Shown one piece after another: positions 20,167 to 32,297 of a DNA stretch of 64,000 nucleotides. A program made the position numbers and the translations under genes. Origin of the DNA: Gammaproteobacteria bacterium (GTDB taxonomy: Bacteria; Pseudomonadota; Gammaproteobacteria; Pseudomonadales; Azotimanducaceae); contig DUBB01000007.1 in the NCBI GenBank assembly GCA_012960535.1, positions 165,635 through 229,634 on the forward strand, written 5' to 3'. Within the stretch, counting starts at the first letter, position 1. The number at the start of each line of letters is the position of its first letter. Below the pieces are notes generated by a model. It was not told where the DNA came from. It did not search any database and was given only the letters and a program-made list of their open reading frames with translations.

Positions 20167-21057
20167 TCAGTGCGGTAGCAAAACCATATCGACCCGGGGG
20201 TAATTCAGGGCCTCGACAGGTCCCAAAGGCCCTGCACCATGGGCAGTTAATCGACCTTCCGGAAGCCCTTTTCCAATCAGCTGTTGCCTTATCGCAGCTG
20301 CCTCACTTGCGGTTCGGTTAATAGCCTGCACCAACGTCTCGGTTCCCTGCTGGGCATCATGGACAACAATTGCCATCTTCTGATCAGCTACCTTGTCCAG
20401 GTATCTCTGCAGCAGCTCAGCAAGCCCATCTAGATCAGATGCTACCTGCTGCAGGGGCAAGCGGGTAATACCAGCCCCATCAAACAATATAGGCGTATTG
20501 CCTGGTTCTTTTGCACTGTCTTCGGTAACTATGATTTCGTGATGGATATAGATCTTCCGGGTGCCCCGTCTACCCAGATAAACCATTTCATAGTCCTGGG
20601 TTTCACTGTTCAAACCTACCCAGTAATACTGGAACTGCTCAGGGCCATAGAGAATCCTGTTCTTGAATACCGTATTAGCCCAGTAATTACTGCTACCGCA
20701 ATCTCGACCCTGACAGGAAAACAAGGTTTCAAACGCCTCGGTTGAGCTGACTTTATAATGCGCAATGAGCGCTTCGACATCGCGTTCATCGGGCACGTAA
20801 TAAGTACGCGTGCTGCTACGACCTTTGACGGTAATGGTTCGGTCTGGTTGCAGTACATTGCGGATTTTTTTTAATGAACTCAAAACGATTCGGTAACGAT
20901 CAATGCTGTCGCTATTGCTCGCCTCTATGAGTTCAGCACCAGGATAGACCGGTAGAGCCTGCGATGCGGATACACTGCACGCCACAGCCAGCAACAGTCC
21001 CGTCAGGGATAACTGAACCAACCAGTCATGAACCAGCTTCGGAGTCAGAGTTTCCAT
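20167..21057 (-). CDS. DUF4892 domain-containing protein with OmpA-like tail
   Basis: This is a 296-aa predicted exported protein. A hydrophobic signal-like stretch at residues 15-32 is followed by a DUF4892-type domain (residues 35-185; YPGAELIEASNSDSIDRYRI start, FSCQGRDCGSS with paired cysteines). The C-terminal 100 residues resemble an OmpA-type peptidoglycan-binding region (DAQQGTETLVQAINRTASEA, then RLTAHGAGPLGP), although the usual motif is degenerate. The function is unknown; a periplasmic or outer-membrane location is inferred. The start overlaps the sixA stop by 13 nt. Confidence 0.78.
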   Translation of the reverse strand: METLTPKLVHDWLVQLSLTGLLLAVACSVSASQALPVYPGAELIEASNSDSIDRYRIVLSSLKKIRNVLQPDRTITVKGRSSTRTYYVPDERDVEALIAHYKVSSTEAFETLFSCQGRDCGSSNYWANTVFKNRILYGPEQFQYYWVGLNSETQDYEMVYLGRRGTRKIYIHHEIIVTEDSAKEPGNTPILFDGAGITRLPLQQVASDLDGLAELLQRYLDKVADQKMAIVVHDAQQGTETLVQAINRTASEAAAIRQQLIGKGLPEGRLTAHGAGPLGPVEALNYPRVDMVLLPH

Positions 21058-21479
21058 AGCATTTTAGCACCTGTCATCTGGCCCGCGGGGAGCGCCATCG
21101 TGAAAACCGAGGCCGTTGGTACATTTATCCTTTCACCTGTCAGAGCATAAATCAATTGAGCAATTAAAGGCATATGAAATACCAGAAAAACAGGATTGGT
21201 CTGCTGAAAAACTAATTCCATGACCGTATCAATACTTCCAAGCGGAGTAATTTCCGGCCACTGAGGCGCTATCAGCAACTGATTAGTTTCTGCGACTATA
21301 GCAGCAGTCTGTCTGGCACGCAGGTAGGGACTGGAGATAATTGCATCAGGAAGCGAGTGACTACCAAGCAATCCAGCTACCACCTGCACTTCCCGCCGAC
21401 CTGAGCCGGTTAAGGGTCTTAATGCATCCGATGGCGCTGTTGCAGCAGCATCCCCGTGACGCATCAAAGTAATTAACAA
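21045..21479 (-). CDS. sixA: phosphohistidine phosphatase SixA
   Basis: This is a 144-aa histidine phosphatase with the RHG catalytic motif near the N-terminus (LMRHGDAA) and a second conserved Arg/His region (SPYLRARQTA). SixA removes phosphate from phosphohistidine, in E. coli from the nitrogen phosphotransferase protein NPr. The length matches SixA rather than the longer phosphoglycerate mutases. It overlaps the DUF4892 gene, so the two are probably co-transcribed. Confidence 0.88.
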   Translation of the reverse strand: MLITLMRHGDAAATAPSDALRPLTGSGRREVQVVAGLLGSHSLPDAIISSPYLRARQTAAIVAETNQLLIAPQWPEITPLGSIDTVMELVFQQTNPVFLVFHMPLIAQLIYALTGERINVPTASVFTMALPAGQMTGAKMLWKL

Positions 21480-21534
21480 AGTCCTGTTCCGATAAATTCC
21501 GCCGAGCTTGGCAATTTAACCCCAGAAAAGCGGG

Positions 21535-23460
21535 TCAAGCCGTCAATTCCAGCAGCAGTTTATTCAATTTCTGCACATAATTAGCCGGGTCATCCAGCTG
21601 GCCACCCTCAGCTAACAATGCCTGATCATAAAGCACGCCAGACAGACTCTTAAAACGGTCAACGTCTACCTCCTGGTCAAGCCGCACAATTAAAGGGTGT
21701 TCCGGATTGATTTCAAAAATACGTTTAGAAGAAGGTACTTCCTGACCTGCAGACTCCAGAATACGACGCATCTGCATACCCATGTCATCCTCCGTTACCA
21801 CCAGGCATGCGGGGGAATCGGTAAGCCGGTGGGTCACCCTGACCTGTTCTACCTGCTCGCCTAATTCATCGCTGAGCCGGGTTACCAGATCAGAGAACTC
21901 TTTAGCGATTTCTTCCGATGCCTTCTTTTCTTCAGAATCCTCCAGTGCACCCAAATCAAGTGAGCCCTTGGCAACATCCTGGAGCATTTTTCCATCAAAC
22001 TCCATGAGATGATTAACCAACCATTCATCTATCCGATCGGTGAGCAGCAGCACTTCAATATCTTTCTTTTTGAATACCTCCAGATGGGGACTATTCGATG
22101 CTGTTTGAAGATTTTCCGCGGCTACATAATAAATCTTAGATTGCTCAGGTTGCATACGAGACAAATAAGCATCGAGCGATTGATCCTGAACCTCTGACCC
22201 TGTATGGGTAGTCGAAAACCGCAGCAATTTAGCAATTTTTTCCTTATTGCCAAAATCCTCTGCTGGCCCTTCTTTCAAAACCTGGCCAAATTCATTCCAG
22301 AATAGTTGATACTGTTCCGCTTCCTTCTTCGACAGTTTATCGAGCATATCCAAACTTCGTTTGGTAAGCGCGTTCCTCATGGACTCTATTGCAGGATCTT
22401 TCTGCAGTAGTTCCCTTGAAATATTCAGAGACAGATCATTGGAATCAACAACCCCCTTAATGAACCTCAAATAAAGCGGTAGAAACTGTTCAGCATCGTC
22501 CATGATAAACACGCGCTGAACGAACAGCTTCAGACCCTTTATCGATTCTCGATTCCACAAATCAAAAGGGGCTTTACCCGGCACAAAAATAAGACTGGTA
22601 TAGTCCAGTTTCCCTTCAACTTTATTATGGCTCCAGGTTAATGGGTTCTCAAAATCATGAGAAATATGCTTATAAAATGCCTCGTACTCCTCCTTACCGA
22701 CCTCACTCCTAGGTCGAGTCCACAACGCAGTCGCACTATTAACCACCTCGTCTTGGGCTACTACGTCCGCATCAGTATCTGATTCAGCCTCATCTGCCGA
22801 ACCGGGCTCCGCTGGCAGAGCCATGATAACGGGCACCGAAACATGGTCTGCGTATTTTTTAATGACCGTCTTCAGACGGAAATTGTCGAGATATTCTTCG
22901 TTATCCGCCTTCAGGTACAAGGTCACCTGAGTGCCCCTTGCTTCCCGGGTTATGGTTTCCACCTCAAAATCTGCTTCGCCGCTAGAGGTCCAGCGCACGG
23001 CTTCTTCTGCAGTGACTCGGGCTGAACGTGATTCAACCACCACCTTGCTGGCAACGATAAAAGAAGCATAAAAGCCCACACCAAACTGACCGATCAGTTG
23101 AGAATCCTTCTGCTCATCACCCGTTAACTCTGACATGAACTGGGCCGTTCCCGACTTGGCAATGGTACCGAGGTTTTCAATGGCCTCGTCCCGTGACATG
23201 CCTATTCCATTATCAGTCAAGGTTATTGTTTTCGCTTCTGGGTCAACGTCGATACGGATACTCAAATCGCCATCAGAAGGTGATAACGCTGCTTCTGTGA
23301 GACTGGCAAAGCGAAACTTATCGATGGCATCCGATGCGTTTGATATGAGTTCCCGCAGGAAGATTTCTCTATTTGAATACAAAGAATGGATCATCAATTG
23401 CAGCAGCTGTTTAGCTTCTGTCTGAAAACCCATTTTTTTCTTTTTAGCAGTCTTGGCCAT
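21535..23460 (-). CDS. htpG: HSP90-family molecular chaperone HtpG
   Basis: HtpG is the bacterial Hsp90, an ATP-dependent dimeric chaperone. The N-terminal GHKL ATPase domain shows [23 protein letters not shown] and [11 protein letters not shown]. The middle and C-terminal domains are full length (about 641 aa). I prefer the ATG at 23460 (MAKTAKKKK), which follows GGAG at 9 nt; the ATG at 23478 adds six residues but lacks a ribosome site. An acidic insert near residues 220-240 ([11 protein letters not shown]) lies in a position that varies in the family. No heat-shock promoter was recognised in the 94-112 nt upstream. Confidence 0.97.
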   Translation of the reverse strand: MAKTAKKKKMGFQTEAKQLLQLMIHSLYSNREIFLRELISNASDAIDKFRFASLTEAALSPSDGDLSIRIDVDPEAKTITLTDNGIGMSRDEAIENLGTIAKSGTAQFMSELTGDEQKDSQLIGQFGVGFYASFIVASKVVVESRSARVTAEEAVRWTSSGEADFEVETITREARGTQVTLYLKADNEEYLDNFRLKTVIKKYADHVSVPVIMALPAEPGSADEAESDTDADVVAQDEVVNSATALWTRPRSEVGKEEYEAFYKHISHDFENPLTWSHNKVEGKLDYTSLIFVPGKAPFDLWNRESIKGLKLFVQRVFIMDDAEQFLPLYLRFIKGVVDSNDLSLNISRELLQKDPAIESMRNALTKRSLDMLDKLSKKEAEQYQLFWNEFGQVLKEGPAEDFGNKEKIAKLLRFSTTHTGSEVQDQSLDAYLSRMQPEQSKIYYVAAENLQTASNSPHLEVFKKKDIEVLLLTDRIDEWLVNHLMEFDGKMLQDVAKGSLDLGALEDSEEKKASEEIAKEFSDLVTRLSDELGEQVEQVRVTHRLTDSPACLVVTEDDMGMQMRRILESAGQEVPSSKRIFEINPEHPLIVRLDQEVDVDRFKSLSGVLYDQALLAEGGQLDDPANYVQKLNKLLLELTA

Positions 23461-23572
23461 TTTCTTTCGCTCCGTCATATCGATGACAGATAGCTGGGGG
23501 CAATACTACAAAATTTCAACCCCGACCCGGGTTAAAAAACAATCGCTTCAGGTTCAGAGTTGCCTGCTGGTG

Positions 23573-24448
23573 TTAACACCAACCGGTAATTTCACCCAAA
23601 GCTGAGCCAATAGAATCAAGACTTTTCACGGTACACACTCCGGCGGCAGCTAAAGCAGAAAACTTATCCTCTGCGGTGCCTTTTCCTCCGGCAATAATGG
23701 CCCCGGCGTGCCCCATACGTTTACCCGGCGGCGCGGTCACGCCAGCTATATAACTCACCACTGGCTTGGTCACATTTGCTCTGATAAATTCGGCGGCTTC
23801 TTCTTCTGCCGTGCCGCCAATTTCACCAACCATGACAATCGCTTCTGTTGCCGGGTCTTTCTGAAACAACGCCAGGATATCCACGAAATGACTTCCAGGT
23901 ATGGGATCACCACCAATACCAACGCAGCTACTCTGGCCAAAACCCAGGTCGGTGGTTTGTTTTACTGCTTCATAGGTCAGCGTTCCTGAACGAGACACGA
24001 TACCCACCCTTCCAGGTAAGTGAATATCACCTGGCATAATTCCAATTTTGCACTCCCCGGGGGTAATAACGCCTGGGCAATTTGGACCAATCAGACGCGT
24101 TCCCAACTCGTCCATCCGTACTTTCACGGCAAGCATATCCAGCGTAGGGACACCCTCTGTAATACAGACTACCAGTTTAATTCCAGCTTCAGCCGCTTCT
24201 AAAATACCATCTTTAGCGAAAGGTGCGGGTACATAAATGACGCTGGCATCTGCCCCGGTAGCCTGCACAGCTTCAGCAACGGTATTAAATACCGGTAGAT
24301 CCAAATGGGTCTGGCCACCTTTCCCGGGCGTAATACCGCCTACCATTTTAGTACCATAAGCAATTGCCTGCTGAGAATGTAAGGTCCCCTGAGCCCCTGT
24401 GAAACCCTGGCAGATAACTTTGGTATCTTTGTTGATTAGGATACTCAC
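23573..24448 (-). CDS. sucD: succinyl-CoA synthetase alpha subunit SucD
   Basis: SucD is the subunit that carries the phosphohistidine intermediate of succinyl-CoA synthetase. The 291-aa protein has the CoA-binding Rossmann start ([15 protein letters not shown]) and the active-site histidine in [10 protein letters not shown] near residue 247. It overlaps sucC by 4 nt and closes the TCA gene block. No convincing intrinsic terminator was seen after it. Confidence 0.98.
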   Translation of the reverse strand: MSILINKDTKVICQGFTGAQGTLHSQQAIAYGTKMVGGITPGKGGQTHLDLPVFNTVAEAVQATGADASVIYVPAPFAKDGILEAAEAGIKLVVCITEGVPTLDMLAVKVRMDELGTRLIGPNCPGVITPGECKIGIMPGDIHLPGRVGIVSRSGTLTYEAVKQTTDLGFGQSSCVGIGGDPIPGSHFVDILALFQKDPATEAIVMVGEIGGTAEEEAAEFIRANVTKPVVSYIAGVTAPPGKRMGHAGAIIAGGKGTAEDKFSALAAAGVCTVKSLDSIGSALGEITGWC

Positions 24449-25614
24449 AATGCTTCTCCAGCGGCCTTGACCACTTGTTCAACAGCATCGGTTAAACTCG
24501 TTGCTGCAATAATATCTACATCACTGCCAGCCAAGGTCTGTACGCCTAAGGCCGCATTGTTGCCCTCAAATCGAACTACCACCGGAACCTTAACGCCAAC
24601 GTCTCGTACTGCACCAACGATACCTGCCGCGATAATGTCGCATTGAACAATGCCGCCAAAAATATTAATAAGGATGGCTTTAACAGCACTGTCCGACAGG
24701 ATGATCTTAAAAGCCTCACTGACTGCTTCCTTGGTCGCTCCCCCGCCGACATCGAGGAAATTAGCCGGCTCACCTCCACACAGCTTTACCAGGTCCATAG
24801 TCCCCATGGCCAATCCAGCGCCATTCACCATACAACCGATATTACCTTCGAGGGCAACATAGTTAAGCCCATATTCCCCGGCCTGCCTCTCTCTTTCATC
24901 CTCCTGGCTGGGATCGCGCATGGCAGCCAGGCTCTGCTGTCTAAATAGTGCATTACTATCTATTGATACTTTAGCATCAAGACAAAGTACGTCTCCTGCA
25001 TCGGTGATCACCAACGGGTTGATTTCCAGTAATGAAAGGTCCCGTTCCTGAAACATCTTGGCCAGGGCTAGAAAGATACTGGCAAACTGGTTGATCTGCC
25101 GCCCCTCCAGGCCCAGCTTAAAGGCGAGTTGTCGCCCCTGATAGGCCTGGGCCCCCTGGGTAGGATGTATGATCGCCTTAATGATTTTTTCAGGTGTTTG
25201 TCGAGCTACTTCTTCTATTTCTACACCGCCCTCGGTTGATGCCATGAAAATGACTCTCTTTGACGACCGATCAATGACGGCACCAAGATAGAGTTCGCGG
25301 GAAATTCCAGTACATGCCTCTACAAAAATTTTACTGACAGGCTGCCCATACTCGTCAGTCTGGGCAGTAACCAGGTGGGTACCGATCAATTTGTCCGCGA
25401 ATGCACCAACTTCATCCAGATCCGAAAATAACTTCACACCGCCAGCTTTGCCTCTCCCTCCAGCGTGAACCTGCGCTTTTACGACCCACCGGTTGCCACC
25501 AATAGCCTGGGCTGCTGCTATAGCCTCAGCGCCGGAATCAACGGCATGTCCTGCCGATACGGGCAGCCCATACTCAGCGAACAGTTGTTTTGCCTGATAT
25601 TCATGAAGATTCAT
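24445..25614 (-). CDS. sucC: succinyl-CoA synthetase beta subunit SucC
   Basis: SucC binds the nucleotide and succinate. The protein has 389 aa, starts [20 protein letters not shown] as in relatives, and has an ATP-grasp domain followed by a Rossmann-like C-terminal domain ([17 protein letters not shown]). Its ribosome site AAGGA lies upstream of ATG 25614. The first 81 bases of the gene and about 39 bases of leader are repeated immediately upstream as a decayed copy. Translation of sucC may therefore be influenced by initiation at the copy. Confidence 0.98.
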   Translation of the reverse strand: MNLHEYQAKQLFAEYGLPVSAGHAVDSGAEAIAAAQAIGGNRWVVKAQVHAGGRGKAGGVKLFSDLDEVGAFADKLIGTHLVTAQTDEYGQPVSKIFVEACTGISRELYLGAVIDRSSKRVIFMASTEGGVEIEEVARQTPEKIIKAIIHPTQGAQAYQGRQLAFKLGLEGRQINQFASIFLALAKMFQERDLSLLEINPLVITDAGDVLCLDAKVSIDSNALFRQQSLAAMRDPSQEDERERQAGEYGLNYVALEGNIGCMVNGAGLAMGTMDLVKLCGGEPANFLDVGGGATKEAVSEAFKIILSDSAVKAILINIFGGIVQCDIIAAGIVGAVRDVGVKVPVVVRFEGNNAALGVQTLAGSDVDIIAATSLTDAVEQVVKAAGEAL

Positions 25615-25777
25615 ATTCTTTACATCCTTAGCTTGAACATTATGATCAATTTATTGGAATCGACAGCATGTCCCGCCGATACGGGCAACCCCCTATTCAG
25701 CAAACAGGCGGGTCTGCCTGATACTCGTGACGATTCATATTCTTTACATCCTTACCTTGAACATTATGCTCAATTTA
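25534..25777 (-). repeat. tandem duplication of the sucC 5' end and leader
   Basis: Bases 25534-25653 (sucC codons 1-27 and its leader) and 25656-25777 are imperfect direct copies lying head to tail with a 2-bp gap, a repeat unit of 122 bp. By eye identity is about 85 percent with two single-base insertions in the upstream copy. The leader containing the ribosome site is almost unchanged (TTCTTTACATCCTTA in both). The duplication occupies most of the 182-bp lpdA-sucC gap. Confidence 0.93.
25697..25738 (-). pseudogene. decayed sucC start: 13-codon minicistron
   Basis: In the upstream copy of the duplication the sucC ATG and its AAGGA site are retained. Translation would give MNRHEYQADPPVC and stop at TGA 25697-25699, because of a one-base insertion and substitutions relative to the true start [12 protein letters not shown]. 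This is a broken gene fragment, but it could still be translated as a leader peptide 82 nt upstream of the real sucC start. Confidence 0.7.
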
Positions 25778-25796
25778 ATCGCAGGAACGACGTTAT

Positions 25797-27236
<1,440 letters not shown>

Positions 27237-27253
27237 TTACCTTCCCTCCTTAC

Positions 27254-28462
27254 TCAAATATCCAGCAAAATTCTAGCGGGGTCTTCAAGGAACGCTTTAA
27301 TGGTAACTAAAAATCTTACCGCTTCGGAACCATCAATCAATCTGTGGTCATAGGACAAAGCCAGATACATCATGGGTCGGATCACTACTTGTCCATTATC
27401 AGCGACAGGTCGTGCCTGAATTTTATGCATCCCCAATATGCCAGTCTGGGGTGGATTCAAAATAGGAGTCGAGAGCAATGAACCAAAAATACCTCCATTG
27501 GACAAGGTAAAAGTACCACCGGTAATTTCATCAATGGACAGCTTGCCATTCTGAGCTTTTTCACCGAAAGCCTTTATCCTTTCCTCAATTTCGGCCAGTC
27601 CAAGGCTATCTGCATCGCGAAGAACTGGCACCACCAGCCCCCTGGGTGATCCTACTGCTACGCCAATATCCTGATAACCATGGTATACGATATCATTGCC
27701 ATCAATGGATGCATTGACTCCCGGAAATCGCTTCAGGGCTTCCACACAAGCTCTTACAAAAAATGACATAAAACCCAGTCGGGTGCCATTATGGGCTTCT
27801 GCGAAGGCTTCTTTATATTTACTGCGTAGATCCATTATTGCCTGCATATCAACTTCATTGAACGTCGTCAATATCGCCGCTGTCTGCTGAGCTTCGACCA
27901 ATCGCCTTGCTATACTAGCTCTGAGTCGTGTCATAGGCACACGGCGTTCAATACGACCCCCCTTGGTTGAATTGGCCTCCTCGGCAGACGAGGTCTCCGT
28001 GGGCAAGGCGACCGACTGCGTTTCCTTAACCACTGTTTGCGGATTTGCCTTTACTACATCACCCCGGGTTATCATTCCGCCCTTACCCGTTCCTGTTATA
28101 TCGCTTAATTCCAAGCCCCTTTCACTGGCCAGTTTCCTGGCGGACGGGCTCGCCCTCAAAGGCTGTGCTGCAACCCCAGACGATACCGGCTTGACAACCA
28201 TCGTCTCGACTGCGGGCTGATCGTTTGAGCCTGATTCAAAATCAGCCAGAACATCTGCTGACAATATCGTATCACCCGTGGTTTTAATTATTCTGGTTAC
28301 CTTTCCATCCGATGGTGCTACCACTTCCAATACCACCTTATCGGTTTCTATGTCCACCAGGACCTGGTCTCGGAGCACAAACTCATGCTCTGTTACATGC
28401 CATTGAGCGACTTCACCATCGGCAATTGACTCCGGGAAATCGGGTGCTTTAATTTCCATCAT
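27254..28462 (-). CDS. sucB: dihydrolipoyllysine succinyltransferase (E2 of 2-oxoglutarate dehydrogenase)
   Basis: This is the 402-aa E2 component. One lipoyl domain at the N-terminus carries the lipoylation lysine in [12 protein letters not shown]. An E3-binding domain follows near residues 105-140 ([23 protein letters not shown]), and then the catalytic domain with the active-site YDHRLIDG near the C-terminus. AAGGAAG precedes two consecutive ATGs. It lies 9 nt downstream of sucA. Confidence 0.97.
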   Translation of the reverse strand: MMEIKAPDFPESIADGEVAQWHVTEHEFVLRDQVLVDIETDKVVLEVVAPSDGKVTRIIKTTGDTILSADVLADFESGSNDQPAVETMVVKPVSSGVAAQPLRASPSARKLASERGLELSDITGTGKGGMITRGDVVKANPQTVVKETQSVALPTETSSAEEANSTKGGRIERRVPMTRLRASIARRLVEAQQTAAILTTFNEVDMQAIMDLRSKYKEAFAEAHNGTRLGFMSFFVRACVEALKRFPGVNASIDGNDIVYHGYQDIGVAVGSPRGLVVPVLRDADSLGLAEIEERIKAFGEKAQNGKLSIDEITGGTFTLSNGGIFGSLLSTPILNPPQTGILGMHKIQARPVADNGQVVIRPMMYLALSYDHRLIDGSEAVRFLVTIKAFLEDPARILLDI

Positions 28463-28471
28463 TTAACTTCC

Positions 28472-31336
28472 TTAAACTTGTCCTGGGTCCTGCTCCTGAA
28501 TACGGCCAAATAAAGCAGCCTGCAGTAACTGTTTCTGTTGTTGTAGGTGAATTGACATATACCCAGCTGCAGCTGCAGCTGACCCTGCGCGACCTGCATA
28601 ATCGAGATTCATGTCAGGATGGAAACGATGAATCACACGCCGCATATGGTGCTGACTACTGTACCAGGCACCCTGGTTCATTGGCTCTTCCTGGCACCAG
28701 GCTACTGCTATTACATTAGGGTATTGCCCGACAATCTGCTCCAGCAGCTGTTTCGGAAAAGGATATAGCTGCTCAATTCGAATAATAGCGACATGCTCCA
28801 AAGCTGCTTCTGAGCTTGCTTCGAGCAAGTCAAAGTAAACCTTGCCACTACACAGGACCAGTCGTGTCACCTGATCGCAACACTGGCTCCGACTGCTATC
28901 ATCTATCACTGGTGAAAACTCACCCTCGGTTAGATCTTCCAGCGAAGAAACTGCGTCTCTATGTCGTAATAAGCTCTTGGGCGAAAGAACAATCAGGGGT
29001 TTTCTAAGTGGGCGGATCATCTGGCGGCGCAGCACGTGAAAAATCTGTGCTGGCGTCGTGGGTACGCAAACCTGAATATTATGCTCGGCACTCAACTGCA
29101 GATAACGCTCAAGCCGGGCCGAAGAATGTTCCGGGCCAGCGCCCTCGTAGCCATGCGGTAGTAACATCGTCAATCCAGACAGGCGCCCCCACTTATGTTC
29201 CCCACTGGTAATAAACTGATCAATAACGACCTGAGCACCATTTGCAAAATCACCGAACTGAGCTTCCCAGACTACCAGCGTATCAGGGCTTGTCTGCGAG
29301 TAGCCATATTCAAAGGCGAGTACCGCTTCTTCAGAAAGAAACGAGTCATAAAGCATAAATTTTCCAGCCAGACCAGCATTGGCCAGAGGCGAGAAATCTT
29401 GCTCACTACCCTGGTCATGTAGAATTGCGTGGCGATGGGCAAATGTGCCCCTGCCAACGTCCTGGCCAGTCAATCGAATCTGAAAGCCCTCATCAAGCAG
29501 TGTTGCATAGGCCATCATTTCTGCAAAACCCCAGTTAATTAGTTTCGCCCCGGCAGCCATTTTCCTGCGATCGGCGGCTATCTTTTCTACCTGTCGATGC
29601 AACAAAAACTCATCCGGCAGTGCCAGCAGTTTACCGGCAAGGTGCTGGAATTTTTTAATATCGATCTGCGTGTTCGCCGGGATATCCCAGTCGTGGTCTA
29701 AATAAGGTCGCCAATCCACATGCAGTGCTGTATTAGATTCCTTCAGATAATCCCAGGCTACGGCGTTGCCTTCATCCAAGGCATCTCGATACGCTTCCAT
29801 GCGTCGCTGGTACTCGTGCTCATCGATAGCACCTTCTTTGATCAATTTTTTAGAATACTGATCTAAGGTGGTGGGATGTTTCCTGATGACTTTATACATA
29901 GTCGGCTGGGTAATAGACGGCTCATCACCTTCGTTATGGCCTCGTCTTCGGTAACAGACAATATCTATAACGACATCTTTACTAAAAGCCATTCGGTAGT
30001 CCAACGCCATCTGCGATACAAAAAGCACAGCCTCTGGATCATCACCATTCACGTGAAAAATAGGCGCTTGAACCATTTTAGCAACTTCGGTGCAATATCG
30101 AGTGGAGCGCGCGTCTTCTGGTTTACTAATGGTATAGCCGATCTGGTTGTTGATAATAACGTGAATCGTACCACCCGTATGAAAGCCTCTGGTCTGGGAC
30201 ATCTGGAAAGTTTCCATCACCACGCCCTGGCCGGCAAAAGCTGCATCACCATGCACATTTATGGCAAGCACTTTTTCCCCAGCAGGATCTTCGCGTCGGT
30301 CCATACGCGCCCTGACTGAGCCGACGATCACGGGTGCCGCAATCTCAAGATGGCTCGGGTTAAATGCCAGGGCCAGATGCATTTCACCACCTGGGGTCAT
30401 TAAATTTGAAGAAAATCCTTGGTGATACTTTACATCCCCTGAGCCTCTCTCAGCTTTGAATCGGCCTTCAAATTCATCAAATAATTGCGCTGGGTCTTTA
30501 CCCAGCAGATTTACCAGCACATTGAGCCGGCCCCGGTGTGCCATGCCAATAACGGTTTCCACTACCCCAGCAGTACCGGCTCGATGGATCAGTTCAGCCA
30601 GCGAACAGATAAAAGTTTCAGCACCTTCCAGCCCAAAACGTTTTGTACCGGGGTATTTTTTACCAAGATATCGCTCCAAACCTTCCGCCGCCAGGATTCG
30701 ATCCAGCAATCGTCGCTTTGTACCATGTCCATAGTGTGGCCTGGAGCGAGAGCTTTCCATTCTCTGCTGAACCCAGGTTAGCTCTTCCTGATTAGTGATA
30801 TGCATGTACTCGGCACCGATCGAACCGCAATAGGTCTCTTCTAGAACCTGGATAATATCGCTGAGTTTGGCTTCAGGTTCATCCATGGACAATGAGCCTA
30901 CCTGAAACCGAGTGTCGTAATCAGCTTGGGAAAGTCCATGATAGGTTAACTCTAGAGAAGGAACGGCATCTATCTCGGTCAGGCCCAACGGATCAAGATT
31001 TGCCCTTAAGTGTCCTCTTCTCCGATAACCGTAAATCAGTTCGCCAATAGCGAACTGCTTCTGCTCATAATTAGCTGAAACGGTAGTGGCCGAAACGGGT
31101 TCCACCCTGTTCTGATTCCTGGCCAGTAACAGGAAATGCTCTCGAATCGTTTTATGAGACAAATCAGACTGGGCTCGGCCTGTGTGATGAGGCAGAGAAT
31201 CAAAATAATTCCGCCAGCAATCAGGGCTATTAGCTGGATCAAGCAAATAATCCTCATAAAGAGACTCTACATAGGATGCATTGCCCCCGGAAATATGGCT
31301 GGTTCGCCACATTGTTTCCATGAAGCTATCTGACAT
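28472..31336 (-). CDS. sucA: 2-oxoglutarate dehydrogenase E1 component
   Basis: SucA is the thiamine-diphosphate-dependent decarboxylase. The 954-aa length is close to the E. coli enzyme (933). It shows the E1 N-terminal motif YVESLYEDYLLDP, the substrate region EKFLGKKYPG-like YLGKKYPGTKRFGLEGAE, the GMAHRGRLNVL motif and the ThDP-binding GDAAFAGQG. A 101-bp gap separates it from sdhB and holds a 16-bp palindrome, so it may have its own promoter. Confidence 0.98.
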   Translation of the reverse strand: MSDSFMETMWRTSHISGGNASYVESLYEDYLLDPANSPDCWRNYFDSLPHHTGRAQSDLSHKTIREHFLLLARNQNRVEPVSATTVSANYEQKQFAIGELIYGYRRRGHLRANLDPLGLTEIDAVPSLELTYHGLSQADYDTRFQVGSLSMDEPEAKLSDIIQVLEETYCGSIGAEYMHITNQEELTWVQQRMESSRSRPHYGHGTKRRLLDRILAAEGLERYLGKKYPGTKRFGLEGAETFICSLAELIHRAGTAGVVETVIGMAHRGRLNVLVNLLGKDPAQLFDEFEGRFKAERGSGDVKYHQGFSSNLMTPGGEMHLALAFNPSHLEIAAPVIVGSVRARMDRREDPAGEKVLAINVHGDAAFAGQGVVMETFQMSQTRGFHTGGTIHVIINNQIGYTISKPEDARSTRYCTEVAKMVQAPIFHVNGDDPEAVLFVSQMALDYRMAFSKDVVIDIVCYRRRGHNEGDEPSITQPTMYKVIRKHPTTLDQYSKKLIKEGAIDEHEYQRRMEAYRDALDEGNAVAWDYLKESNTALHVDWRPYLDHDWDIPANTQIDIKKFQHLAGKLLALPDEFLLHRQVEKIAADRRKMAAGAKLINWGFAEMMAYATLLDEGFQIRLTGQDVGRGTFAHRHAILHDQGSEQDFSPLANAGLAGKFMLYDSFLSEEAVLAFEYGYSQTSPDTLVVWEAQFGDFANGAQVVIDQFITSGEHKWGRLSGLTMLLPHGYEGAGPEHSSARLERYLQLSAEHNIQVCVPTTPAQIFHVLRRQMIRPLRKPLIVLSPKSLLRHRDAVSSLEDLTEGEFSPVIDDSSRSQCCDQVTRLVLCSGKVYFDLLEASSEAALEHVAIIRIEQLYPFPKQLLEQIVGQYPNVIAVAWCQEEPMNQGAWYSSQHHMRRVIHRFHPDMNLDYAGRAGSAAAAAGYMSIHLQQQKQLLQAALFGRIQEQDPGQV

Positions 31337-31382
31337 CTTAACCCATCTTTCTTTTATGAATATTTTCCAATTGTAACGGAGC

Positions 31383-31398
31383 TACAACTCAAGTTGTA
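31383..31398. promoter_or_regulatory. 16-bp perfect palindrome in the sdhB-sucA gap
   Basis: TACAACTCAAGTTGTA reads TACAACT-CA-AGTTGTA: two perfect 7-bp arms around a 2-bp centre. It lies about 47 nt upstream of the sucA start, just upstream of TACAAT (minus strand), a possible -10. The arms are AT-balanced and no T-run follows, which fits a dimeric regulator's operator better than a terminator. The binding protein is unknown. Confidence 0.45.
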
Positions 31399-31437
31399 TG
31401 CTTTAAGGAGAATCCGGTATCTTATCCCCAAACTAAT

Positions 31438-32142
31438 TCAAACGGCTCGACCCATTAACATAGTACGGATATGACCAATGGCCCGTGTGGGATTGAGTCC
31501 TTTCGGACACACACTGACACAATTCATAATGCCCCGACAACGAAATACACTAAACGGGTCCTGCAACGCTTCAAGACGCTCATCAGTTGCAGTATCACGA
31601 CTATCGGCCAGGAAGCGGTAGGCCTGAAGTAAACCTGCCGGGCCAATAAATTTGTCTGGGTTCCACCAGAATGAAGGACAGGAAGTCGAGCAACAAGCAC
31701 ACAGAATACACTCATAGAGTCCGTCCAGCTTTTCTCTGTCTTGCGGGGACTGCAGGCGCTCCGTGGCCGGCGGCGAATTGTCATTGATCAGATACGGCTT
31801 TATGGCCTCATAGTTTTCATAAAACTGGGTCATATCAACAACCAGATCCCGTACCACAGGTAGTCCCGGAAGCGGTCTGAGTTTCAGCGCACCCGCACCG
31901 GCAACCTCAGATATGGGGGTAATGCAGGCAAGCCCATTTTTGCCATTCATGTTTATGCCATCGGAGCCGCACACGCCTTCCCGACAGGATCGCCGATAAG
32001 ACAGTGATGGGTCCTGCTCCTTCAATAAAGCCATTACGTCCAACACCATCAAATCTCTACCCGCAGGTATATCTACATTAAAATCCTGCATACGAGGCTT
32101 TTCATCAATTTCCGGGTTAAATCGATATACACTTACCTGCAT
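31438..32142 (-). CDS. sdhB: succinate dehydrogenase iron-sulfur subunit SdhB
   Basis: This 234-aa protein carries three Fe-S clusters: [2Fe-2S] ligands in SCREGVCGSDG and the following Cys (GLACITP), [4Fe-4S] in CILCACCSTSCP, and [3Fe-4S] in CRGIMNCVSVCPKG. It passes electrons from SdhA to the quinone site at the membrane anchor. It is separated from sdhA by 155 bp, which is unusually large for this operon. Confidence 0.98.
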   Translation of the reverse strand: MQVSVYRFNPEIDEKPRMQDFNVDIPAGRDLMVLDVMALLKEQDPSLSYRRSCREGVCGSDGINMNGKNGLACITPISEVAGAGALKLRPLPGLPVVRDLVVDMTQFYENYEAIKPYLINDNSPPATERLQSPQDREKLDGLYECILCACCSTSCPSFWWNPDKFIGPAGLLQAYRFLADSRDTATDERLEALQDPFSVFRCRGIMNCVSVCPKGLNPTRAIGHIRTMLMGRAV

Positions 32143-32226
32143 CTGCCTGCCCTCGACCAGTTAATCCAAATTCATCTATCATCTGAAACAAAACTCCAGT
32201 ACTGCGACTTTTCTTTAAAGCAACAA

Positions 32227-32242
32227 GGCTTGATTGCAAGCC
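32227..32242. other. small hairpin in the sdhA-sdhB gap
   Basis: GGCTTG-ATTG-CAAGCC forms a 6-bp stem with a 4-base loop in the 155-bp gap between sdhA and sdhB. No T-run follows on either strand, so it is unlikely to be a strong terminator. It could protect an mRNA end after processing. Nothing else was seen in the gap apart from two copies of GCGAGCC just upstream of the sdhA stop. Confidence 0.3.
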
Positions 32243-32297
32243 AATACAAACCCAATTCCAATAAAGCGAGCCAAAGCGGCGAGCCTAACAATGCTGA

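Noticed and set aside
23521..23540. AACCCCGACCCGGGTT followed by A-run as an intrinsic terminator after sucD
   Set aside because: On the sucD strand the hairpin is not followed by a proper T-run and the stem is imperfect.
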